Shown in pieces: positions 10,033 through 19,810 of a stretch of 64,000 bases of DNA. The DNA lies in the NCBI GenBank assembly GCA_012934845.2, contig WNNJ02002399.1, positions 41,061-105,060 of the forward strand, given 5' to 3'. The translations under genes were made by a program, and so were the position numbers. The DNA is from Pomphorhynchus laevis (Eukaryota; Acanthocephala; Palaeacanthocephala; Echinorhynchida; Pomphorhynchidae). The notes under the pieces were generated by a model. It did no database searches, was not told where the DNA came from, and worked only from the letters and a program-made list of their open reading frames with translations. The number at the start of each line of letters is the position of its first letter. The first letter of the stretch is position 1.

Positions 10033-12939
10033 TTATCTGAGACACCATGAGCTAGCCCGCACGAGAGCTATTCCAATGGAACGTCTGAATCGGCTAATCA
10101 CGTCACTGTAACGGCACTCTCTTCTCACCGCTACGTCTTTTGCTAAGCGTTTTACCAACTGTTCTGCCTCATCCCCTAATCCACCTTGTATTGACAAAAT
10201 AACTGGTATAAAAGCTGCTCTTTCGATCTTGGATATCCGTTCGGAGTACTTAGCCTTTTTTCGATTCTCGTTATAACTGAACGCTGATCGTGGAGTCATT
10301 GTGGCATAGGAACGAGCATGTGTATTGAATACAGAAATGTCCAGGTAGGACCGCTCAGACGGGACGCCAAACAACCCCGAACACAAGACGTCAAGACGTG
10401 CATTGCGATCTAGTGTAGTGGAAGAAGAATCGAATTGAATAGTTGGATCAACGGGAGAAAGCAGTGGCTCAGTTGTAGTTGATGAACACACCTCTGAAGT
10501 TAATTTGGCGAAAATGTCTCTGATCACATTGTGCCTTACTATTGATTTCCCTCCGCATTTGCAAGATAATGAATGAACAACACTAAGAACTTCCCCACAT
10601 ACACATTTGCCTGAAGTATTTAAAATTTGCCACCCATATCTGACAGAGAGACCATCGGAAAATTCTTGATTGCTTAAGCAAAACTTAGGATCATCACTAG
10701 GGCGAGCAGATAGCCACGTTGACGCGCCCTTTCGAGCGGCATGCTTTAAAATTACCTGTTCGCAGTCGTCCACTGTATTTAACAGTGACGAAAATTTTTC
10801 GGCAGCCCGGAGATTCTTTAGTTTTCTAATTTCAACTATTGACTGTTTCTGGATGGTATCAATGTCGCCTCCGAGACCTAACTCAAATAAGGGCTTACAT
10901 AGCAAAGAAGAATATTCCCATTCAGATTTGGTATTCTCATATGGATTTGATATCCCCAAACCTCCCATTGAGAAAGGCAGACTTGCTACATCGCGCCAAC
11001 ACTTCTGTAAATTAAAACCAGTTATTTTGGGGATTATTTTATTCTGTATGAAATCTTCGAGTGAAGAAAACCATTCACATTCACACTTACATGTTCTTTG
11101 TACATGAGTCCACTTATTTTGCACTGCTGCTGAAAATGCTAAGAACGCTAACTGCCGTGAATCGCTAGAGACTTCACATAACCTATCGAGCAATTTTAAC
11201 CAGCGAGTTACTTGTGTTATTACCTAATCTTTTTCGAACGAACCAAAACCTATGGGAACTCCTAAAAGTTCTACACCATTAGATACGACATGAACCCCTA
11301 AGCTGGCAAGTGAATCACATTCAAGGATAATGTTGGCGTTAACCAGAGCTGTACACTTGTTGACATTAACATGAAATCCGTATTCCGGTCCTATAGATTG
11401 CAACGATTTAAAAAAATCATAAACATTCCCCGGTGAACCAACACATGATACATCGTCTGCATACCAACGCTGTTTTATTTGAGGATGCAAAGCGCCTAAT
11501 CTATGTATTAATGGTATCGTTGCTGCCGCAAATGCTACCATTGCCAAAGGGTCGCCTTGCGTGAAACCTTCCTTTGATAACAGATAATCATCGTCAATGG
11601 CTAAGATTGGATCTAAACTATACGTATTCTGCAGGAATCGAGCTAAAGCAGGGCATATCTTTTCTATATTTAGGAGAGCTAATTTCCTATTAATTCTATT
11701 AAAAGCATTATGTGCATCAATTAAAAGTAAACATGACGAGGTCGAATTAGCAAAGGTTTCACGCATATCTCGCACAACGAATTCGACACCTCCCTTTTGA
11801 CCTGCACAAAGTTGTGAATTACCCGCAATTGACTTAATGAAAGGAGAAATGACATTTAAAATCGTTTTAGCCATTATGCGCCTATATGCCTCACCTATTC
11901 CGATCGGTCGAACACCAGGATTTTTATCAAGGGCAATGAGCCGACTAGCGATTAACGCTTCTGTTGAATGTTTTGGAACTCTATTACTAGCAATTCGCCT
12001 TGTCAGGTCTGCCAACGTAGAGGCCAACTGTAATGAATCCCTATCAAATGAGGTAAGCATTTGCCGCCATGATAAAGCATTAACACCCGAAGGACCCGCA
12101 GCGCCTGTAGTGCGCTTAGCACTAAGTTGAATTGCAGCTGCATCTATCGTATCGAAAAAGGAGGGATGAAAGTTATCACATTCCATGTTGGTCTCCGATA
12201 ATAAGGCATCCTCACTAATTTCAGCTGCCTGTGGATGCTTCGCTTCAAGTATAGACTTAACCGATTCGTTGCCGATATAATCATTTGGACTCAAAGTTTT
12301 ATTGACAGAACCGTTTTCCAGGATTCTTACTGCAGAAGTAAGATTACCTGACATTAATGATTTCACGAACAGCGACTTCCAATTGCGCTTAGAATCGTAT
12401 CGTGACTGGGATACCTTTAAACGTGATTAAATACATTTACCCTCCCTTACTAATTCATCAAAATTTTGGCTTTGCCAAAGAGACAGGCGACGCGACATCA
12501 ATTGACGTACATATTTGATTTTCGAAGAACCTACTTTTTGTAAAACGCACTGACAAATAATTATCACCTTAATAAGCGACGAGCCTTCGACGTCATCTTC
12601 GCGACAAGCAGTTTCAAACAATTTGTTTAGTTCATTTAAAAACATTCGGCTTTCGTAACACCTCGGTAAGTAAAAGAGATTAGGACGCCAAGTGATTACA
12701 TCTTTAAATGATTGATGGATAAGAGTGTTTGGGAATCTATTCGAGGCAGCATCGAGGGTGTGAACCGCGTTATCCGCTATATTCATGCTTGCAAAGTGAG
12801 ATACGAGTTGGTTTTCGCAATTTGCTGCAGAACAGTTAGTGCACGGCTTATTTGATTTTACACATTTGCATTGACGACATCGTGCTGAATGTCCATTACA
12901 CGAACAGCATTTTGGCTCGGCTGGAATTCCTTTAGGCAT
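10033..12939 (-). pseudogene. RLE-LINE copy D: near full-length ORF with two stops
   Basis: One reading frame of 969 codons runs from ATG 12939 to the stop at 10033. It is broken only by in-frame stops at 12427-12429 and 11224-11226. Domains in order: N-terminal CXC-like motif (cysteines 11, 12, 14, 21, 24, 26, 33, 36, 41); RT with VRPIGIGEAYRRIMAKTIL, DAHNAFNRINR, FTQGDPLAMVAF and WYADDVSCVG; CVCGEVLSVVHSLSC-RHN zinc motif; RLE with ARLDVLCSGLFG and YLDISVFN. Element span is about 9944-13101. The 5'UTR (12940-13101) holds a 23-bp repeat; the 3'UTR has no GGCCC hairpin. The protein would nick DNA and prime reverse transcription at the cut. Confidence 0.85.
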
Positions 12940-13039
12940 CGTGATTGTATTGGCGAAATAAAGTTGTTGACTATAAAAAAATTCGATTTGTTGTCTCGTT
13001 TTTCTTTGTTAGGTGTATAATAGTTATCGACTTTGTAAC

Positions 13040-13105
13040 AGCGATCTCAGACGATTTCAGCGCTCACAGGCGGTTTCGTAATGCGCTCTCAGGCGGCTTC
13101 GTAAT
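13040..13105 (-). repeat. Short tandem repeat in 5'UTR of copy D
   Basis: Two adjacent 23-bp units (13060-13082 and 13083-13105, GCGCTCWCAGGCGG-YTTCGTAAT) with a more divergent partial third unit before them. They sit at the extreme 5' end of the element, where some LINEs carry promoter monomers. Confidence 0.6.
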
Positions 13106-13928
13106 ATTATTATTATTATTTTTTTTTGAAATTAATGATATTTAATAATTTTTTTTAATATATTATTAATTACAACATATGGTTCCCTCAAATGGGCCAA
13201 TATACATTTAACATTGTTATGTATTATTATTTATTCTAAAACATTAGAATCATCCATCCGTTCGGATCCACGACTATATGGGTGACCCCTAGTCGACCGG
13301 CACCCTCTGATTGCATGTGAGGCAGCACGACACAGCAGCAAACTTATGGACCTTCTGAGGCCACACAGGCATTCAGCATAGCTTTTATTCCCACGTGATG
13401 AACGCAATCGAGCAATTGTCCTGAGCAAAACCATGGCGTCGGGTCCCGCAGCACCAGAAGCCGTGAACACCAGCGGCATAAATCTACTCCTTTCGATATC
13501 GATGATACGTTCCGCGTATTTTGATCTTTTTCTCGCTTCATGAAAATCAAATGCAGCTTTTCTCGTAGACGCACACGATAAGCAAAATGGTTGAAAACCG
13601 TTACTGCAGAAGTAAGATTACCTGACATTAATGATTTCACGAACAGCGACTTCCAATTGCGCTTAGAATCGTATCGTGACTGGGATACCTTTAAACGTGA
13701 TTAAATACATTTACCCTCCCTTACTAATTCATCAAAATTTTGGCTTTGCCAAAGAGACAGGCGACGCGACATCAATTGACGTACATATTTGATTTTCGAA
13801 GAACCTACTTTTTGTAAAACGCACTGACAAATAATTGTCACCTTAATAAGCGACGAGCCTTCGACGTCATCTTCGCGACAAGCAGTTTCAAACAATTTGT
13901 TTAGTTCATTTAAAAACATTCGGCTTTC
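13102..13928 (-). pseudogene. RLE-LINE copy F: chimera of RLE end and a copy-D-like 5' part
   Basis: The left half is the 3'UTR (hairpin 13181-13198) and the C-terminal RLE of its own family (FDFHEARKRSKYAERI, RFMPLVFTASGAAGP, SHAIRGCRSTRGHP; stop 13231). At about 13588 it changes abruptly into a 341-bp segment that matches 12313-12653 of copy D with one visible mismatch, including the same in-frame stop (13701-13703). All RT and most nuclease sequence is skipped. The right end is cut at 13928 by the tail of copy G. The build fits a template switch from one LINE RNA to another during target-primed reverse transcription. A DNA-level recombination is the alternative. Confidence 0.75.
13181..13198 (-). 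other. Conserved 3'UTR hairpin, copy F
   Basis: Sense strand GGCCCATTTGAGGGAACC: CCC/GGG stem with flanking GG/CC pair and an AA bulge. See the finding on the shared hairpin. Confidence 0.6.
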
Positions 13929-13989
13929 GTTATTATTATTAATTTTTTTTAGTAATTTATTTTCTTTATTAGTAAAACATAAAATTAAA

Positions 13990-14008
13990 GGTAACCCTCT
14001 AATGGGCC
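13990..14008 (-). other. Conserved 3'UTR hairpin, copy G
   Basis: Sense strand GGCCCATTAGAGGGTTACC: same stem, with a UUA bulge. It starts right after the stop codon. Confidence 0.6.
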
Positions 14009-16996
14009 CTATTTTCTAATGCACCGGGATACCATCCTTGCGAGACGGATGCCTATTCTACAACGCAGCGTTGAAATTACATCCGAATACTTAACCTCTG
14101 CTCTTTCGGCGATAGTATTCGCGATTTTTTTCAGAAGACTTTCCGTGCCCTTACCTGCACCTCCAGAGTTCGACAACACAACAGGAATGAAAGATGCTCT
14201 TTCAATTTCGGTTATTCTTTCTAGATATTTATTTCTTTTTCGGCTTTCGTGATACTCAAAACACGCACTCGGATTCCTTGATAAATTCGACGGCGCGAGC
14301 GCATTAAAAATGCAAACATCTATTAAAGTACGTTCCGTCTTGTCACCAAACAATCCGTTGCATGATATGTCCAATCTCGCTTCTTTATCCTTAGTAGTTG
14401 TTTGTTTCAAGAAAGTTACATTTGAAGAAACAGGCGCCAGTCGAGGTTCGATTTGTACAGATGGACATATCTCAGTAAGCGTGTATGCTAAGAAATCCCG
14501 TACCACGTCATGTCTCATAGATGGAAGTCCACCAAGTGAACACGAAAGCGAGTGCGCCAGAGAATTTACTGTACCACATTGACAATAGGACGGAGCGCTT
14601 TTTGGAAGAAAACCGTATCGCGCCGCCAAAGCGTCTCGAAATTCATCGTTGCTTAGCCTTGAATTCTTTTCATGCGATGGATAAACTGAAAGCCATGATG
14701 ATGCACCTTTGACTGACGAGTGTTCTATTGACCTTCTCAATAAATGATTGCAATTGTCGAGAATATTATTGCGATTAATTTTACAACGGGAGATATTTTG
14801 AGCGCGGATTAGTCTAATTATCGTATCTTGTTTTCCTTTTAGTGATTCGCCGGAGTAACCTTCCAAACATGGAGCGCATAGGGAAGTAGATGATTCATAT
14901 TCCGATTGAACCAATGCTGAAGGATCACGTATACTTACGCCACCGTCCCTGTAACTGAGGCAAAGCGTTCTCCATATAAATTCATCACTTGAAAGATCGA
15001 TATTAAACAGCTTAGATATCATCATTTTTATTCTTTCAGACAGAGGACCAATCCAATCTACAGAACATGCACAAGTCCTCAAGAGATGCGACCATTTGTG
15101 CTGAATTGATCTGATAAAAGCCGTATACGCAACCGGAACATCGAGTTCACCCATATCTACCAACCGTTCAATGGAATTCGATATATCCTGCACAAATGAT
15201 GATACAAAGTGCTTAACGTAAGCGTATTTACCGATCGGGGAACCGAGAATTTTCACACCGTTTTCCATTATCGGAATATTGGTGTCACTGAATTCTGTTT
15301 GTAGCGATGTGCTGTCATATCCGTTAGAGTAGATTTTACATTTTTCGGGATTGATGTAAAAACCATACTTCGGACCAAGCAACATTAACATTTTGAAAGC
15401 CGCCTTAACCATACTAGGCGGACCAACCATATTACCATCATCAGCATACCATAATTGTTCAACATTGGGGCATTTTTTTATAAGCCGGTATATTAATGGT
15501 AGCGTTGCGGCACTGAAAGCAGCCATTGAAAAAACATCACCCTGTGTAAATCCTTCTGAAGACCATATGTATTCGTTTCCTGTAGCCATTCGAGTAGGAT
15601 CTCTATACAAGTTTGACAATACGACTGATAATGCTGGACAAATATAAGGCATATTACGTAAAGCCAATTTTCTATTAATGCGATTAAAAGCATTGTCCGC
15701 GTCGATGGTGATAAGTATGTTGTTCTCATTAGAAAGATGTGTTTTCAGAGCATGAATAACACATTCAGTTCCGGCCCAATGTGATGCACAACATTGTATA
15801 GAACCACATGTGTGTTGCAGCTGAGGCTGAACAACTTTGAGTATGGCCTTCGAAATAATTCTTCTGGAGACATCCCCGATACCTATTGGACGAATGCCAT
15901 GAAGTTTGCTTAGTGGAATTAGTCGGCTTGTGGTAAAAGCCTTTATCGAAGTTTTAGGTATTTTACAAGTTGACAAATGCTTTGAGAAGAGAGCCAGTGC
16001 ATCCGCTAGATTTCGCGACTCAGTTCCAAACGTAGATAGCATTGCGATCCATGCCTTCGCATCAAGGCCAGATGGGCCTGCTCCACCACTCATTCTACAA
16101 GCAGCCGTGATAATTGAATCTGCGTCAATCGAGTCGAATGCTATCGGATGGAAGACTGTATCTTTTTTCAAGGGGGAAGAAAGGATGGCATCTTCATCTA
16201 GTAATGCAGGCTCTGGATGCTTGTCGAGAAGAAGTTGCCGTACTGTTTTATCCTCAATAGCATCATCGATATCCAAAGGTATACCAACTCCAGGTTCCAA
16301 ATCCAATAACCTTACGGTAGTTGTCAAACGCCCGTTAAGAACGAGCTTTCTGAATGAGCGACGCCAGTCGTCCTCGATATTATCAATTTTGTTTCTTTTG
16401 GAATTTTGATATTGCAGATAGCGGGCTTCGCCTAGTAGTGCACCATAATTACCGGTCTGCCAAGATTCCACCCTTCTCTGTATAAGTTCTTTTGCTTGCT
16501 TCATTTTTGAGTTTCGGCATCGTTGTAGCACGAGTTGAGGTAAAATAATCGCCAATTTAAGAGAACAACTGTCCGATGCTGCAAATTCATAGATGCGAGC
16601 CATTTCGGAAATAAACGATTTCGACGCTTGACACCTTGGTAGTCTTAACAAATTCGGCTTCCAGAGTGCCACTTCCGTGAATATCACATCGATGTATTCA
16701 GGTGAAACACTGTTTTGATGAGATATTGACGCTTCACATTGTATGTCGTCGTTGTGGACTGGTTGGATTGGATGGACAGATTCGTTATTAAAGGTGTTAT
16801 TCCGATGTCCATCGTTACAATGATTTGTGTTTATATTGGTAATATCAGCAGGATTTTCGAGTTTATTAAGGCAGTGTGCTGCCGAACAATTTGTACAAGG
16901 ATGTTTCGCTCTTGCACATTTACAGTTTTTGCATTTAGCTGCCTGTCCATTACACGTACAGCATTTGTATGTAGAGGATGGGACACCTCGAGGCAT
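14009..16996 (-). CDS. RLE-LINE polyprotein (CXC - RT - CCHC - RLE), intact
   Basis: Uninterrupted 995-aa ORF from ATG 16996. Residues 12-42 hold nine cysteines (C12, C13, C15, C22, C25, C27, C34, C37, C42) in a CXC/tesmin-like spacing. The RT spans about residues 290-760: GIRPIGIGDVSRRIISKAIL (near 368), TIDADNAFNRINR (near 435), EGFTQGDVFSMAAF (near 485), WYADDGNMVG (near 519), FYINPEKC and KILGSPIG. A CQCG...HSLSC, MRHDVVRDFLA zinc motif (near 805-830) precedes the RLE: ARLDISCNGLFG, LIDVCIFN, YHESRKRNKYLERI, FIPVVLSNSGG. The protein should cut one DNA strand and copy the element RNA there. All visible motifs are present, so it may be functional. Clade (R4, NeSL, Hero or another RLE type) is not settled. 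Confidence 0.9.
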   Translation of the reverse strand: MPRGVPSSTYKCCTCNGQAAKCKNCKCARAKHPCTNCSAAHCLNKLENPADITNINTNHCNDGHRNNTFNNESVHPIQPVHNDDIQCEASISHQNSVSPEYIDVIFTEVALWKPNLLRLPRCQASKSFISEMARIYEFAASDSCSLKLAIILPQLVLQRCRNSKMKQAKELIQRRVESWQTGNYGALLGEARYLQYQNSKRNKIDNIEDDWRRSFRKLVLNGRLTTTVRLLDLEPGVGIPLDIDDAIEDKTVRQLLLDKHPEPALLDEDAILSSPLKKDTVFHPIAFDSIDADSIITAACRMSGGAGPSGLDAKAWIAMLSTFGTESRNLADALALFSKHLSTCKIPKTSIKAFTTSRLIPLSKLHGIRPIGIGDVSRRIISKAILKVVQPQLQHTCGSIQCCASHWAGTECVIHALKTHLSNENNILITIDADNAFNRINRKLALRNMPYICPALSVVLSNLYRDPTRMATGNEYIWSSEGFTQGDVFSMAAFSAATLPLIYRLIKKCPNVEQLWYADDGNMVGPPSMVKAAFKMLMLLGPKYGFYINPEKCKIYSNGYDSTSLQTEFSDTNIPIMENGVKILGSPIGKYAYVKHFVSSFVQDISNSIERLVDMGELDVPVAYTAFIRSIQHKWSHLLRTCACSVDWIGPLSERIKMMISKLFNIDLSSDEFIWRTLCLSYRDGGVSIRDPSALVQSEYESSTSLCAPCLEGYSGESLKGKQDTIIRLIRAQNISRCKINRNNILDNCNHLLRRSIEHSSVKGASSWLSVYPSHEKNSRLSNDEFRDALAARYGFLPKSAPSYCQCGTVNSLAHSLSCSLGGLPSMRHDVVRDFLAYTLTEICPSVQIEPRLAPVSSNVTFLKQTTTKDKEARLDISCNGLFGDKTERTLIDVCIFNALAPSNLSRNPSACFEYHESRKRNKYLERITEIERASFIPVVLSNSGGAGKGTESLLKKIANTIAERAEVKYSDVISTLRCRIGIRLARMVSRCIRK

Positions 16997-17053
16997 GCTT
17001 GTGTGTTATAGTGACTGTAAATAGTTATTTGTTAGAAGCTTAGAATAATAATA

Positions 17054-19604
17054 AGCTATTTCGGAAGTTTGTTCTCAATGGTAAGATAACGGCAGCGATG
17101 AAATTAATCAAGACAGAGTATGGACAAGGCGTGCCAATGGGCCTGGATACTTTAACATGTGGTAAATAAGTGAAACAGATACTTATTGATAAGCATCCAC
17201 AACCAGCTGACATACATGAGGAAGCACTAGTCACTCAACCAATAACCGAAATACATGACTTCAACCAAGTTGCTTTCGAGAGTATTGACGGATCAAAAAT
17301 AATTGAGGCTGCTAAGAGAACAAAGGGTAGTGCAGGACCTTCTGAAATGGACGCAAAAGCATGGACCGAAATGCTTTCGAATTTCGGTACGGAGTCACAA
17401 AAATTAGCGGATGCGCTAGCATTGTTTGCTCAACGAATCGCTACTAAGGAAGTTTCTGATGAGTCGATCAAAGCTTTTACGACAAGCCGCCTTATTGCAT
17501 TAAGTAAGAATCCAGGTGTGCGTCCAATTGGAATAGGTGATGTCTCAAGACGTATCGTATCGAAAGTCATACTTGATGTTGCACGGCCACAGCTACAACA
17601 GATATGCGGTAAAACACAGTTTTGTGCTGGTCAACGCGCAGGTACTGAATGTGTAGTCCATGCCTTACGTGATTTGTTATCGAGTAAACCAAATTCGGTG
17701 GTCTTGACTATTGATGCAGATAATGCATTTAATCGAATCAACAGAAAAACTGCCCTGGCCAACATGCCACAAATATGCCCAGCGCTATCGAATGTTCTGT
17801 CAAACCTCTATAGAAATCCGACGTCATTGACAATTGGGAATGAAATCATACTCTTCCAAGAAGGATTTACACAGGGAGATGTTTTATCGATGTCTGCTTA
17901 TGCTGCAGCTACACTTCCTAGATACAAAAGATATCTGTGGAGTATCCTGATGTGCTCCAATGCTGGTATGCTGATGACGGCAATATGGTGGGTGATCCTG
18001 ATACAGTGAAGATGGCGTTTGAACTGCTACGAAAAATTGGACCGTCATATGGTTTCTTCGTTAATCCGGCGAAATGTCGACTATACGGAAATGGATGTAT
18101 AGCTGAAACGCTCCACGCTTTATTTGATGATCTTCAAATTTCTGTTGACATGGATGGCGTGTCTATATTGGGGTCTCCCATTGGAAAGGATGACTTTGTA
18201 AAAGAGCATATTCAATCTGATGTACGTTCGTTGATCGAGACAGTTACTCCTCTCACACAAATCGGTCGTTCAGAGCTACAGATTGCTTTCGTTGCTCTCA
18301 TAAGATCTCTTCAACAAAAATGGATACATATGCAACGATCATGCCATTGCTCGATTGAGTGGTTTGAGGCGCTGGCACAATCGATAAGATCGATGATAAC
18401 TGAATTAACTGGAATTGACATTGAAACAAATGAAGTTCTATGGAGGGTGTTTAACATGACTTTGAGAGATGGTGGTATCGGCGTTAAAGACCCTATGCGT
18501 TCAGTAGACCAAGAATATAACGCTTCACGTATGGTGTGCGAGCCATGTTTAGGAGACGTTACGGGGCTAGATCTAATAAATAATCAAAACAGATTATGTA
18601 AAGAAATTCGTGCTAACCGTTTTAAAGCGGAAAGGATGAATCGCAATGACATTATAAATCAGGTCGACCCTACTCTCAAGAATGCCATCGAGCATGCATC
18701 AGTATCTGGATCATCTTCGTGGTTGTCAACATACCCAACAAACAGTTATTCTTCCAGAATAAGTAATACAGTCTTTCAAGATGCACTAGCCACCAGATAC
18801 GGATTTCTCCATCCCTCATCACCGAAATACTGCCAATGTAAAGAACAAAACTCGATATCACACACTTTCTCGTGCCCTTTAGGCGGCTTGCCATCAATGA
18901 GACACGATGCCGTCCGTGATTTTCTAGCGAATAGATTATCCGAATGTTGTCGTAACGTAGCAATCGAGCCAAAACTATCCCCTCTGCATGATGAAATATG
19001 CTTCCAAAATCACGGTACAACTATTGATCGTGAAGCGAGACTTGACATATCATGTTCCGGAATCTTTGGAAACAGAACGGAGTGTACTTTCCTTGATATC
19101 TGCGTGTTCAACGCATACGCTCCCTCTAACTCCAGTAAGAGTATCGGATCATGCTTCGAATATCATGAACTAAGGAAGAAAAGGAAGTATCTTGAGAGAG
19201 TAAATAGCATAGAGCATGCATCATTTATTCCCGTAGTATTTTCGATGCTCGGAGGGGCGGGTACGGAAGCGGCAATCCTGTTAAAGAGAATAGCGAGCTC
19301 CTTGGCAAGGAGTCATAACAGCTCAGACAACGATGAAATAAGCAGATTACGTAGTGGCATCAGCGTTATCCTTGCAAAGATGACTTCTCGATGTGTCCGT
19401 GGAGCTCGATCAGCTATAAATCGTCCTCAAAGGGATTTATGTTTAATCAATGAAGAATAATTTAGTGACTTTTTGAATATTAAAACTGGCTTGGTGAGGT
19501 TTTTTTTTCTTTAAAATTGTAAATTAAGGCCCATTTGCGGGAACCTATATTAATGTAATAATATTTATAATAAAAAATATATAAAAAAATTAATAATAAT
19601 ATAA
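17054..19604 (+). pseudogene. RLE-LINE copy H: plus-strand, 5'-truncated, two breaks
   Basis: Coding begins at about 17060 (FRKFVLNGKITAAMK), matching about residue 215 of the intact protein of copy G, so the CXC domain is missing. A TAA stop lies at 17167-17169. The frame then runs through AGPSEMDAKAW, VRPIGIGDVSRRIVSKVIL, DADNAFNRINR and EGFTQGDVLSM. A one-base frameshift lies near 17920-17940. It resumes with CWYADDGNMVGD, GSPIGKDDFV, CQCKEQNSISHTFSC, RHDAVRDFLA, ARLDISCSGIFG and FLDICVFN, to the stop at 19460. The 3'UTR carries the hairpin at 19528-19545 and ends AAAAAAATTAATAATAATAT. It is the sister of copy G by motif similarity and the only plus-strand member of the 8-31 kb stack. Confidence 0.85.
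19528..19545 (+). other. Conserved 3'UTR hairpin, copy H
   Basis: GGCCCATTTGCGGGAACC: stem CCC/GGG, outer GG/CC, AA bulge. Confidence 0.65.
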
Positions 19605-19740
19605 TAATCGCGGGGCAATAATATTTACCCGATATTATACTTATATAATATTATTTACAATAATATTTACCCGTTGGCATAATATTTATGCCCCGCGATT
19701 ACGCGGGACAATTATTACGCGGGGCAATAATAATTAATAA
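19605..19740. repeat. Foldback with GCCCCGCG ends plus SINE-head-like words
   Basis: TAATCGCGGGGC (19605-19616) and GCCCCGCGATTA (19690-19701) are perfect 12-bp inverted ends of a 97-bp AT-rich segment. ACGCGGGACAATTATTACGCGGGGCAATAATAATT-type sequence follows. GCCCCGCG next to ATTATT is also how the SINE at 7007 begins, so these may be SINE heads without bodies, or a common target motif. Function unknown. Confidence 0.55.
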
Positions 19741-19810
19741 TTTTTTTATTATTATTATGTTACTCGTTTTTTTAAAGAAGAAGAAAGTATTACAAAAATA
19801 ATCATCATAG

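Larger units (their letters stand above)
13929..17040 (-). mobile_element. Full-length RLE-LINE copy G
   Basis: Apparently complete element. It has a 44-base 5'UTR (16997-17040), one open ORF, and an 80-base 3'UTR with hairpin at 13990-14008. The tail reads AAAAAAAATTAATAATAATAA on the sense strand. The 5' end faces copy H head to head across AATAATAATAA. Confidence 0.8.

Noticed and set aside
10670-11107. Plus-strand frame of 145 codons
   Set aside because: Lies antisense inside the RT/RLE coding region of copy D and has no domain of its own; an antisense shadow.
15906-16409. Plus-strand frame of 167 codons
   Set aside because: Antisense to the intact 995-aa ORF of copy G; composition is what antisense of that ORF gives.
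19605-19701. DNA transposon (MITE)
   Set aside because: Perfect 12-bp inverted ends, but no convincing target duplication apart from TAA repeats, and the ends match the SINE head word, so I list it only as a foldback repeat.
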